The translations under genes were made by a program, and so were the position numbers. Under the pieces are notes generated by a model. It searched no databases, was not told the origin of the DNA, and saw only the letters and a program-made list of their open reading frames with translations. This document shows, in pieces, positions 16,625 to 25,703 of a stretch of 64,000 nucleotides of DNA. Source of the stretch: Burkholderiales bacterium (GTDB taxonomy: Bacteria > Pseudomonadota > Gammaproteobacteria > Burkholderiales > SG8-41); the NCBI GenBank assembly GCA_019634975.1, contig JAHCAI010000002.1:62001-126000 (forward strand), in the 5' to 3' direction. The stretch's first letter is position 1, and each line of letters starts with the position of its first letter.

Positions 16625-17445
16625 TGCCGATGCACATCCTGCGCAAAATGACGGGGGTCACGCTGGTGGAGCTGATCGTGGTGATTGCCATCACCTCCAT
16701 CATTGCCGCCACGGTCGCGGTGTTCATCCGCCGCCCGGTGGAGGGGTATGCCGATGCCGCGCGCCGTGCCGCCCTGACCGACGAGGCGGACACCGCGCTG
16801 CGGCGGATCACCCGTGACCTGCGGCTGGCCCTGCCGAACAGCATACGCGTCGACCCCACGGGGAAATTCGTCGAATTCATCGAGACCAGCGGTGGCGGGC
16901 GTTATCGTGCCGAACCCGACAGCGGGGGCGGCGGCAACACATTGGACTTTTCGGCGGCGGACAGCAGCTTCGACGTGCTCGGCCCGGTGCCGGCACTCGT
17001 GGCGGGCAACCAGGTCGTGGTCTACAACCTGTACAGCACCGGCGCAACTTCCAGTGCCTACGCCGGCGACAACCGCGCGGCTTTTTCCAGCGTTGCCGGA
17101 TCGACGATCAACATCGCATCAACGCAGTTTCCGGAGCCTTCGCCGGCAAAACGTTTTCATGTCGTCACCGGGGCCGTGACCTACGGCTGCAGCGGCGGCC
17201 AGCTGGTGCGTTACTGGGGGTACGGCTACAACGCGGCGCAGGTGGCGCCGCCGGCGGGGGGCAGCAGCGCGGTGCTGGCGGGCAATGTCGACGCCGGCGA
17301 GTGCCTCTTTGTCTACACCGCCGGCGCGCTGACCGAGCGCATCGGCACGGTGTCCATCGTCCTGCAGATCAACAGTACGACTGCGGGAGGCGGGCTTGAA
17401 AGGGTGCGCATGTTCCAGCAGGCACAGGTGAGCAACGCGCCATGA
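16624..17445 (+). CDS. mshO: MshO-like minor prepilin, locus 1
   Basis: This 273-residue PilW/GspJ-like minor prepilin has leader ending MTG, then [31 protein letters not shown] with Glu at +5. The large globular domain ends with a conserved segment around RIGTVSIVLQINSTTAGGG and LERVRMFQQAQVSNAP. Its start overlaps the mshD stop and its end overlaps mshP by four bases, so mshC-D-O-P appears translationally coupled. It probably forms part of the pilus tip or initiation complex. Confidence 0.87.
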   Translation: MPMHILRKMTGVTLVELIVVIAITSIIAATVAVFIRRPVEGYADAARRAALTDEADTALRRITRDLRLALPNSIRVDPTGKFVEFIETSGGGRYRAEPDSGGGGNTLDFSAADSSFDVLGPVPALVAGNQVVVYNLYSTGATSSAYAGDNRAAFSSVAGSTINIASTQFPEPSPAKRFHVVTGAVTYGCSGGQLVRYWGYGYNAAQVAPPAGGSSAVLAGNVDAGECLFVYTAGALTERIGTVSIVLQINSTTAGGGLERVRMFQQAQVSNAP

Positions 17446-17936
17446 CCATCCTTTCCCGCAAATTGCCGCGCCGCATGCGCGGCTTCAGCCTGATCACCGG
17501 TATTTTTCTGCTGGTGGTGCTGTCGGCTCTGGGCGCCTTCATGGTCATCTTTACGGGACTCCAGCAGAACACGGTGCAGGTCGACATTCTCGGCGTGCGG
17601 GCCTATTACGCGGCGCGCGCCGGAGTGAACTGGGCGATGTACCGGGCGCTGGACCCTGACAATCCGGGCAGCCTGACCGCGGCTGCCTGCCCCTCGGGCA
17701 CGATCGCCCAGGGCGCGATGGCCGGCTCGCTGGGAACGTTTTCGGTTGCCGTGGGCTGCGAGACGTTCGATACCACCGAGGCGAACCGGAACATCCGCGT
17801 GTACCGGATCACCGCAACCGCCTGCAACCAGGCGTCCTGCCCCGGCACGCCGGACAATGCCTATGTCGAGCGGCGCGTCGTCGTCACGCTGGCAAAGTGC
17901 AAGGATCCTTCGGCGCCGCCGCGATACGAATGTTAA
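17442..17936 (+). CDS. mshP: MshP-like minor pilin, locus 1
   Basis: This 164-residue protein has a basic leader ending RRMRG, then FSLITGIFLLVVLSALGAFMV. Thr replaces Glu at +5, as is usual for MshP/PilX/GspK-type tip subunits. Four or more cysteines occur in the C-terminal half (for example TACNQASCPGTP and the final YEC). It overlaps mshO by four bases. Unlike in locus 2, the next adhesin does not overlap its stop; a gap of about 150 bases intervenes. Confidence 0.87.
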   Translation: MTILSRKLPRRMRGFSLITGIFLLVVLSALGAFMVIFTGLQQNTVQVDILGVRAYYAARAGVNWAMYRALDPDNPGSLTAAACPSGTIAQGAMAGSLGTFSVAVGCETFDTTEANRNIRVYRITATACNQASCPGTPDNAYVERRVVVTLAKCKDPSAPPRYEC

Positions 17937-18090
17937 GGCTGACCGTCATGATGAATTCCCGATCCGTCTGCAAACAGGCGGCCTGTCCGGCAAGGGTCGA
18001 TTGCCGGCCTTCTGCCTCCTGCATTGTGCTTCCGGAGTTTGCCGAGGCGCCGTACCCGCAGGCCGCATGCGGATCGGTTCGTGACGCCTC

Positions 18091-21000
18091 ATGGCAGGGC
18101 TTGAGGAAATGAGAGGTGCCGCGGTAATTGCCGGACGTTTCGGGTGCCGGTCGATCCGTGCGCTGACGGCCGTGTTGTTGCCGGCTGTGCTGGCGGGTGC
18201 ATGGCTGTGGAACACGGGTGAGGCGCGCGGAGACCTGCGTACCAGCCCGGCATGGTTCGACGAGAACGCGGTCGGCACCGCGCCGGACTGGCATTACCGC
18301 GTTCCGATCAATGTTCCGGCGGGCGTGGTGGCCAACCAGGTCATGCGCTTTGACGTGGATTTCACGCCGTTGCTGGCCCAGATGGGCGTGAGCGGCGCCA
18401 TCGACGCAAACTCGATCCGCGTAACCCGGGCCGACGGCAGCACCGTGGTCAGCGGCGACTACAACGATGCGCGCTACGCCGGTGCTGCCGACGCGGCCGC
18501 CAACAATCGTGGCGAGGTCCGTTTCATCCTGGCCACGGACGGCGCGGCAACCTATTACCTCTACTTTGACCTGACGGCCAACGGAGGGCCGAAACCGGTC
18601 AACAACGCCATCAACAGCGGTTTCGAGTCCGGCGGCACGGGGACCACGACGCCCAGCGGCTGGACCATGACCCGCACCAGCACGCTTTTCGACGCGCAGA
18701 TACGGCATTCGGAGTCGCCGTCCATCACTACCGACGCCGGTTCCCCGGCAACCGTAGTGACCGACGGCACGCCGTTTGCCGGCAATTTTTCCTATTTGAT
18801 GGGCGCGCGCAGCAACAACGAGCCGAGTTCGGGAACCAACCGCGTCGTGTTGACCAAGACCTTCGTCAAACCGGCGGCCTGCGCGGACGGCTTTTCGATG
18901 CGCTACCGCATTGAGGGCTGGGATTCTTCCTGGGGTAATTCCACCCAGTACGATTTTTTCCGCGTGACGATCGCCAGCGGCACCTCGGTGGTCCTGATGG
19001 GGCCGAATGCCCCCGGAGCCAACGGCAATTACGCGAATTTTCCGTACAGTCCCAATTTCGGCAGTGCGGGCAATAATGCCGTCAGCAACACCCAGTCGGG
19101 TTATGGCCCTTACAACGGCTTTGACACACGCAACGACGGCACACATACGCTCGGCATGACTGTCAGCCGTGGCGACCAGCCTTGGTTCACGCTGACCCAC
19201 GATCTGGCGGCTTTTGCCACCGGGTCGACCGTGACGCTTACCATCACGGCCAATCACACCACGTCCTACCGCAGCTGGATGCATATCGACGATGTCGAGT
19301 GGTGCCTGGTCACCGGGGCGACGCTGGGCTCACCCGAGGCCTTCGGCATCAATATCACGGCTCCGACCGATACGACCGAGGTGGCCCTGGGATCGGCGCT
19401 GGCGGTGACGGTCAGCGTGAACGCCGATCCCCTCACGATGAGTGCCCAGATCATCAATCCCTCCGGAGCCGTGGTGGCCACTGCGGCGCTGACCGACATC
19501 GGCGGCGGCGTGTGGCAGAACAACACGGCCTACACCTTCGGTGCCGGCGACCCGGCCGGCACTTGGCGTGTGCGGGTGCTGGGCTATGACGGTTCGACCA
19601 GCACCGTCGGCGCCACCAACGGCCTGATCCGGATTGTCGGCCAGCCGAATGCCCCGGAAATCCAGGCGAATTTCTACAATATCGATGAGCAGACCTTTGT
19701 CGTGACCTCGCCGCTGGGGCGTTACAACGCCTGGGACCTGCCTTTGCCCGGCGCGGGGGTTTTCACGCCGGTGACCGGCAAGATCACGACCAAGGTGGCC
19801 GGTGTCGCGTTCAGGGTCGGCATCGCGCGGCTGAACGCGGGGCGCACCGCGATCCAGAACACCAACGAAAACAACGTGGCCATCGCGCTGCTTGATACCA
19901 GTGACAACAGCGGGGCCATGAATCTCGCCACCGGCTGCCGTGCGAGCTGGACCACGGTGATTGCGAGCCAGACCGTGAACCTTGTCGCCGGCAAGGGCAG
20001 CAGCGCGGATTTCGTGATCAACCAGGCGTTCAGGGATGTCCGCGTGCGCATCGTCGGATCCCAGGGGACGGCCTGCTCACAGGACAATTTCGCGATCCGC
20101 CCGCAGAGTTTCACTGCGACTGTTTCCGATGCCGGTTGGGAAACAGCCGGCACGGGCCGCACGCTGAATGCAACCGCCTTCAATGCCGGGCCTGCACACA
20201 AGGCGGGGCGGCCGTTCACGGTGAGGATCACTTCGGTATTGCCGGCTGGTGCCACCAACTACCTGTCGAGCGGCAACCATACCGGCATGCCCACGCTGCT
20301 CAGCAGCAACTGTGCCCTTCCGAGCGGCGGCGTGCCGTCCTGCAGCACCTGCAGTAATGGCACACTGGCCCTCGGCAGTTTCTCGCCGGTTGCGGGGCCG
20401 GTGCTGCGCACGGACACCGCCACGTACTCGGAAGCAGGCCTGTTCACGCTGCAGATGCACGATACCGAGTTCGCCGCGGTGGACATCGGTGACGGGACTC
20501 CGGACAACTACTCCAACACCTCCGCCTCCAATTTCAACCAGTTCGGCCGCCGGGTGCCGCAGGCGGCGGCGTTGACCGTGGGGCGTTTCGTGCCGGACCA
20601 TTTCGTCGTCACGCCGTCGAATACGCCGGTGTTCCAGACCTTCGGACTCGGTGAAGCCGGTTGCAATGCCGCAGTGGCGTCGCCCCGGCGCTCGTTCACC
20701 TACATCGGTCAGTCTTTCGGCTATGCCACGGCGCCTGTCGCAGGCATCGAGGCGCGCAATGCCGCCGGTACGGCGACGACCAACTACCGCGAATGCCTCT
20801 GGCGCATCACGGCTTCGGACGTTGTCCAGCTGTTTGCGAATACGCCGGCGAGAACGCTCGATGCCACGGGCATTCTCGCGCCGGTGGTGACCCCGGGCAG
20901 CGGCAGCGGCACCATCACCGCCAATGCCGCCGACCGGCTTGCCTTCGCGCGTGACAATGCCACACCGGCACTGCCTTTCGACGCCAATCTGGGCCTCACG

Positions 21001-21588
21001 GTCTCGGTTTCCGATGCTTCACAGGCCGAGGGCACGATCAGCACGCTGACGGCAGCGACCTTCAATGGCGGCGGCAGCGGCATTGCCTTCGACTCCGGAA
21101 CGCAGTTCCGTTACGGGCGCCTGCGCCTTGGCGGCGCCAGTGGCTCCCAGCTGCTGCCCCTGCGGCTGCCGGTGGAAGCGCAGTACTGGGACGGGTCCTT
21201 CTATCGGACGAATGCCGCGGATCATTGCACCGGCCTGGCAGCCGGCAACATCGGCCTCGGCAACTACCTCGGCAACCTCAACGCGGGAGAAACGGCGGCG
21301 ACCGTTCTGGGCAGTCCATTGCTGGCCGGGCGCACGACCGTGCGCCTGAGTGCGCCGGGCGCGGGCAACAATGGCAGCGTGGATGTGGCCATCAACCTCG
21401 GGGGTGGTGTAACAGTGGATGCCTGTCCGGCTTTCGCACCGGCAGCGACCGCGGGAAACAGGGCTTATCTGCGGGGGGCATGGTGTGCGCCACCTGGCAC
21501 ACATACCAAGGATCCGGTGGCACGCGCCCGTTTCGGCATCCAGCGCAGCAGTGACGAAGCCATCTACAGTCGCGAAACCACCAACTGA
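18091..21588 (+). CDS. mshQ: MshQ-like giant surface protein 1A (DUF2341-like head, DUF6701 C-terminus)
   Basis: This exported protein of about 1,165 residues has a hydrophobic signal segment near 22-45. The head (about 67-160) looks DUF2341-like (WHYRVPINVPAG...), followed by a beta-rich region to about 530 containing WMHIDDVEW, which resembles a carbohydrate-binding jelly roll. From about 540 to the end is a DUF6701-type region of the GRYNAWD...FAIRP subtype, ending RARFGIQRSSDEAIYSRE. DUF6701 proteins are annotated as MshQ-like; a role as pilus-tip or cell-surface adhesin is inferred. The start may instead be the ATG at 18109, which follows GAGGAA. Locus 2 has no counterpart with this head. 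Confidence 0.82.
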   Translation: MAGLEEMRGAAVIAGRFGCRSIRALTAVLLPAVLAGAWLWNTGEARGDLRTSPAWFDENAVGTAPDWHYRVPINVPAGVVANQVMRFDVDFTPLLAQMGVSGAIDANSIRVTRADGSTVVSGDYNDARYAGAADAAANNRGEVRFILATDGAATYYLYFDLTANGGPKPVNNAINSGFESGGTGTTTPSGWTMTRTSTLFDAQIRHSESPSITTDAGSPATVVTDGTPFAGNFSYLMGARSNNEPSSGTNRVVLTKTFVKPAACADGFSMRYRIEGWDSSWGNSTQYDFFRVTIASGTSVVLMGPNAPGANGNYANFPYSPNFGSAGNNAVSNTQSGYGPYNGFDTRNDGTHTLGMTVSRGDQPWFTLTHDLAAFATGSTVTLTITANHTTSYRSWMHIDDVEWCLVTGATLGSPEAFGINITAPTDTTEVALGSALAVTVSVNADPLTMSAQIINPSGAVVATAALTDIGGGVWQNNTAYTFGAGDPAGTWRVRVLGYDGSTSTVGATNGLIRIVGQPNAPEIQANFYNIDEQTFVVTSPLGRYNAWDLPLPGAGVFTPVTGKITTKVAGVAFRVGIARLNAGRTAIQNTNENNVAIALLDTSDNSGAMNLATGCRASWTTVIASQTVNLVAGKGSSADFVINQAFRDVRVRIVGSQGTACSQDNFAIRPQSFTATVSDAGWETAGTGRTLNATAFNAGPAHKAGRPFTVRITSVLPAGATNYLSSGNHTGMPTLLSSNCALPSGGVPSCSTCSNGTLALGSFSPVAGPVLRTDTATYSEAGLFTLQMHDTEFAAVDIGDGTPDNYSNTSASNFNQFGRRVPQAAALTVGRFVPDHFVVTPSNTPVFQTFGLGEAGCNAAVASPRRSFTYIGQSFGYATAPVAGIEARNAAGTATTNYRECLWRITASDVVQLFANTPARTLDATGILAPVVTPGSGSGTITANAADRLAFARDNATPALPFDANLGLTVSVSDASQAEGTISTLTAATFNGGGSGIAFDSGTQFRYGRLRLGGASGSQLLPLRLPVEAQYWDGSFYRTNAADHCTGLAAGNIGLGNYLGNLNAGETAATVLGSPLLAGRTTVRLSAPGAGNNGSVDVAINLGGGVTVDACPAFAPAATAGNRAYLRGAWCAPPGTHTKDPVARARFGIQRSSDEAIYSRETTN

Positions 21589-21614
21589 ATACCGGACCTT
21601 GGGGGCGGATCACA

Positions 21615-24600
21615 TTGAAGCCACTGTCCATCAAGTCCGGAAAAGGCCGATTCCGGATTGTTCTCGGAATCGGCCTCGGGGTGCTGTTCCTGCTGCACAC
21701 TGCCAGTGCCGTGTTGGCTGCTCCCCAGTTCCAGGCGGCAGGCGCCGAGAACAGCGGAACCGGATCGGTTACGGTGAACTGGCCGGCACATGCGGCCGGC
21801 GACGTGGCCCTGTTATTCGTCGAGACCACGGGCGGCGAGGGGGCAACCCTGTCCACGGCGGCGGGATTCGTGCAGGTGGCGGGCAGCCCGCAAGACACCG
21901 GTGCCGGGGCTGACAGTACCCGCCTCACCGTGTTCTGGGCGCGGGCGACTTCGTCGTCGATGGCATCACCGATCATTGCAGATGCGGGCAATCACGTCTA
22001 TGCGCGGATACTGACCTACCGAGGAGTCATCTCCGCCGGGAATCCCTGGGATGTGACCGGTGGCGGCATCAAGTCAACCGCGAGTACGGTGATCACGGTC
22101 ACAGGCGTGACGACGACAGTGACCGATACGCTGATCGTGCAGGCAGTGGCGCACGGGCGGGACAGCAACAATCCCCACTTCAGCGGACAGGCCAATGCCA
22201 ACCTGCTGAACCTGACTGAACGCGGCGATTCCGGCAGCAATGCCGGCAACGGCGGGGGCTTTGCCGTGTGGGATGGTGTCAAGGTTTCTGCTGGTGCGAC
22301 CGGTAACACCACGGCAAACATCACCAATTCGGTCGTGAACGCGTTCCTGACCATCGCGTTGCGCGAAGAGCCGGTGGTGCCGGTGATCTATTCCCACTGG
22401 CGCATGGACCAAACCGGCTGGAATGGAACTGCCAACGAAGTCATTGACAGCGGCCCTGCCGCCGCCCATGGCGTGGCTTCGGGCCTGGTGACGCGCCCGA
22501 CGACCGCGAACGCCAGCCCGGCGATCGCCGGAAGTCCGGGTACCTGCCAGTACGGCGTCTTCAACCGCAGCAACAAGGATTACATTGCATTGCCCGCGGG
22601 CTATCCGAACCTGACGGCGGCGGCGGGCGGATTCACCATCACTGCGTGGATCAATGTCGCCAATGCCATGCTGCCCGGCCAGCGGATCATGATTGATGAT
22701 CAGAGCAATTCGACGCCCGGGGGCTGGGGGTTCAGCGTCGGTGAAACCATGGCCTCGGGGGCCGGGGGCCTGCGGTTCTTCTATCGCCAGGCGGCCACGT
22801 TCATCCTCGATACCGTCCCGATCCCGAGCGGGCAATGGCTGTTTGTGGCGCTTTCCGTCAGGCTGGCTGCAGGCGCGAATGCCAGCACGGCCACGATTTA
22901 CGCCTACAACACTTCCGGTAACCTGGTGACCTCGACTTCCGGCAGCTTCACCTGGACTGCGGGGGGCGACGGCGGACCGCCCTCGATCGGCGGCGAAACC
23001 AACGCTTCAGGTGAAAACAGCAATGCCTTCGGCTTCGGCGGCAGCATCGACGAAGTCCGTGTTTACCAGCAGACCCTCAGTCAGGGCACGATCGAAGCGA
23101 TCCGCAGCGAGACCCGGATTTGCGAAGTGCTTGACCATTTCAGTTTCACGCATGCCGGAAGCGGGGTGGCCTGCGATGTTCATGCGATCACGCTGACGGC
23201 GCACAGTGCGACACATGCGCCGGTGAGCGCGAATGGGGCGACGGTGAACCTGTCGACGACGAACGGGAGGGGCAGCTGGACCGGGATCGTTTCCGGGGGA
23301 GGCGTGCTGACCCCGGGGGTGGCGGGCAGCGGGCTGGCAACCTATACCTTTGCGGCGGGTTCAAGTGCGGTGCAGCTTTCGTTCCGTTACGCGAACCTGC
23401 CGGCGTCCTCGGAAACCTTCGGCTTCAACGCGGTGAGCGGACCGATCAGCGAAACTTCGGGTGCGGCCAATCCATCGGATGATCCGTCATTCACGATGGC
23501 GCAGGCGGGGTTCCGTTTCCGCAACGTCACGGATTCCAGTGCCACGATTCCGACCCAGATTTCGGGCAAGCCTTCGGACACGGGATTCAACGCGGTGACG
23601 ATCCGGTTGCAGGCGATCCGTACCGACGCGTCGACGCTGGACTGTGCGGCAGCGTTTCCGGCGGCCGGTGTGCGCAATGTCGAGATGGGTGCGGAATGCA
23701 ACAGTCCGTCCACCTGTGCCGGCCGCCAGTTGACCATCACCAACAATGCCGCCACGACGGTGCTTCCGACGAGCGCGGACAACAGCAGCTCCGGTGCATC
23801 GTCATACGCCACGGTACCATTGCTGTTCAGCGCGGCGTCGGAAGCCGACATCGTGATGGGCTACCCCGATGCCGGTCAGATGTCGGTGCACGCGCGTTAC
23901 GACCTTGATGCCGCGGTGGCAGGGTACGAGATGACCGGAAGTTCGGGCACCTTCGTGGTGCGGCCTTTCGGGCTGGCGATCCGCGGCACGAACATCAACA
24001 CCCCGATCGCCCATGCCAACACGGCTACCGGCACGGTGCTGGCGGCAGCCGGGGACAACTTCACGATGACGGTCGCAGCCTACCAGTGGGCAGCGGGGGA
24101 GGATGTCAACAACGACGGCATTCCGGATGACGGGGTCAACATCACTGACAACGGCACGGTGCCCAACTTCGCGGGCACTGCCACTGTCGCCGTCAGCGCC
24201 AACTTGCCGGGCACGGCGTCCGGTACCATGGGTCGGGGCCCGACCTGTGCAAGCGCAGCGACCATTGCCCTGAACGGCGGCACGGCTACGGCAAACGACT
24301 GGTGTTACAGCGAAGCGGGCAATGTCCTGTTGACCGCGGGCGTCAGCAACTACATCGCTGCCGGCGTCAGCGTCACCGGCAACAGCGGGCTAGACGGAGG
24401 GGGGTTCGGCGGCCATGTGGGCCGATTCAGGCCAAAGCGCTTTGCGGTGTCCGGCGCTTCGCTGACCAACCGGTTGGCGGCGGCGTGCACGCCGTCTTCC
24501 GGGTTCACCTACATGGACGAAGGGCTCGCGCTGGCGTTCACGCTGACGGCGCAGAACGCGCAGGGCGGGACGACGCAGAATTACACGGGGAGCTATGCCA

Positions 24601-25418
24601 GGCTTGATCCCTCCAGCGGCGGCAGCAACAATTCGAAGACGGCATTCGGCATCGGAGCGCGCAATATGTCGCCGTTTGCGGCGCTGACGGCGCGGGTGGG
24701 CGGGGGTTATGTGGGCAGTCCGCCGTCATGGTCCGGCGGCGTGCTTGATGTGACTGGCAGCAGTGCGGCCCTGGTGACCGTGGGGCGGCCGGTGCCGGAC
24801 GATCCGCCGGACGGACCTTATGCGCAGGTGCAGTTCGGCATTGCTCCGGCCGACAGCGACGGTGTGCAGATGGCGTTTTTCGACCTGGATGTGGACAACA
24901 GCGGTGGCAACGATCACACGGTGACGGGACCGACCGCGGTGGTGCGCTATGGGCGGTTGCGCCTGGGAGCGGCGAGCGGTTCCCAGCTGCTGCCGTTGCG
25001 GTTGCCCGTGGAGGCGCAGTACTGGAACGGGACGTTTTTCATGACCCATGCGGACGACAGTTGCACACAGCTGTCGGCGGGCAATGTCGGCCTGGGCAAC
25101 TACCTGGGCAACCTCAATGCCGGGGAAACCGCGGTAAGCGTGGGTACGGGGCGGCTGCAGTCGGGACGGGGCACGATCCAGCTCAGCGCACCGGGGGCGG
25201 CGAACAGCGGCAGCGTGGATGTGGCGGTGAATCTCGGAGCGGGGGCGAATGCCAATGCCTGTCCGGCTTTGGCGCCAGCGGCCACCGCGGGGAACAAGGC
25301 CTATCTGAGGGGTCGTTGGTGCGGAGCAACCGCGACACGGGACCCTGCGGCACGTGCGCGTTTCGGCATCCGGCGCAGCAGTGACGAAGCCATCTACAGC
25401 CGCGAAACCACCAACTGA
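21615..25418 (+). CDS. MshQ-like giant surface protein 1B (FQAAG module, LamG, DUF6701)
   Basis: This 1,267-residue exported protein starts at a TTG preceded by GGGGGCGG, and opens with a signal peptide (1-35). Residues 38-250 are a module also seen in proteins 1C and 2B (FQAAGAENSGTGSV... LTVFWARATS). Residues 262-500 are LamG/concanavalin-like (YSHWRMDQTG... GSIDEVRVYQQTLSQ). From about 508 (HFSFTHAGSGVACD) to the end is DUF6701. That C-terminal part is clearly orthologous to the locus 2 protein at 45775, but the two heads are unrelated. It lies 26 bases after protein 1A. Confidence 0.85.
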   Translation: MKPLSIKSGKGRFRIVLGIGLGVLFLLHTASAVLAAPQFQAAGAENSGTGSVTVNWPAHAAGDVALLFVETTGGEGATLSTAAGFVQVAGSPQDTGAGADSTRLTVFWARATSSSMASPIIADAGNHVYARILTYRGVISAGNPWDVTGGGIKSTASTVITVTGVTTTVTDTLIVQAVAHGRDSNNPHFSGQANANLLNLTERGDSGSNAGNGGGFAVWDGVKVSAGATGNTTANITNSVVNAFLTIALREEPVVPVIYSHWRMDQTGWNGTANEVIDSGPAAAHGVASGLVTRPTTANASPAIAGSPGTCQYGVFNRSNKDYIALPAGYPNLTAAAGGFTITAWINVANAMLPGQRIMIDDQSNSTPGGWGFSVGETMASGAGGLRFFYRQAATFILDTVPIPSGQWLFVALSVRLAAGANASTATIYAYNTSGNLVTSTSGSFTWTAGGDGGPPSIGGETNASGENSNAFGFGGSIDEVRVYQQTLSQGTIEAIRSETRICEVLDHFSFTHAGSGVACDVHAITLTAHSATHAPVSANGATVNLSTTNGRGSWTGIVSGGGVLTPGVAGSGLATYTFAAGSSAVQLSFRYANLPASSETFGFNAVSGPISETSGAANPSDDPSFTMAQAGFRFRNVTDSSATIPTQISGKPSDTGFNAVTIRLQAIRTDASTLDCAAAFPAAGVRNVEMGAECNSPSTCAGRQLTITNNAATTVLPTSADNSSSGASSYATVPLLFSAASEADIVMGYPDAGQMSVHARYDLDAAVAGYEMTGSSGTFVVRPFGLAIRGTNINTPIAHANTATGTVLAAAGDNFTMTVAAYQWAAGEDVNNDGIPDDGVNITDNGTVPNFAGTATVAVSANLPGTASGTMGRGPTCASAATIALNGGTATANDWCYSEAGNVLLTAGVSNYIAAGVSVTGNSGLDGGGFGGHVGRFRPKRFAVSGASLTNRLAAACTPSSGFTYMDEGLALAFTLTAQNAQGGTTQNYTGSYARLDPSSGGSNNSKTAFGIGARNMSPFAALTARVGGGYVGSPPSWSGGVLDVTGSSAALVTVGRPVPDDPPDGPYAQVQFGIAPADSDGVQMAFFDLDVDNSGGNDHTVTGPTAVVRYGRLRLGAASGSQLLPLRLPVEAQYWNGTFFMTHADDSCTQLSAGNVGLGNYLGNLNAGETAVSVGTGRLQSGRGTIQLSAPGAANSGSVDVAVNLGAGANANACPALAPAATAGNKAYLRGRWCGATATRDPAARARFGIRRSSDEAIYSRETTN

Positions 25419-25703
25419 AGACGGAGGCATGCGCGATGCGGTTGTTCCCTCCGGTCCGGGCGGGTGACAATGTCCGGGGAGGGGACGCCGCTGATTTTCG
25501 GAATTTTGTGATCAGGGGCCGGAGGCATGCTTTGCGCAGGGCATGGCCGCTTTGTTTGTGGAAAGCAGAGGTGTCGATATGGCCACGGATCTCGGGTCCA
25601 AGAACGGGGTTGTTGAAGTGACCGACGGTCCCCGGCGCATCACCTTGCCGGCTGTTGTGGCTGCGATCCGCAGCAGGGCCTTTGCCGCAGCCGCGCGCGA
25701 TGA
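25419..25703. other. 285-base gap between giant adhesin genes
   Basis: I see no convincing gene here: a 61-codon frame at 25436 has no recognisable product. The left part is GC-rich and the right end runs into the AT-rich leader of the next gene. It is the longest non-coding stretch in the window. It could be the remnant of an adhesin rearrangement, which is inference only. Confidence 0.5.

Noticed and set aside
17937..18090. A small gene between mshP and adhesin 1A (frame ending at 18112)
   Set aside because: It has no recognisable domain, a Cys-rich irregular composition, no good ribosome binding site, and no counterpart in locus 2.
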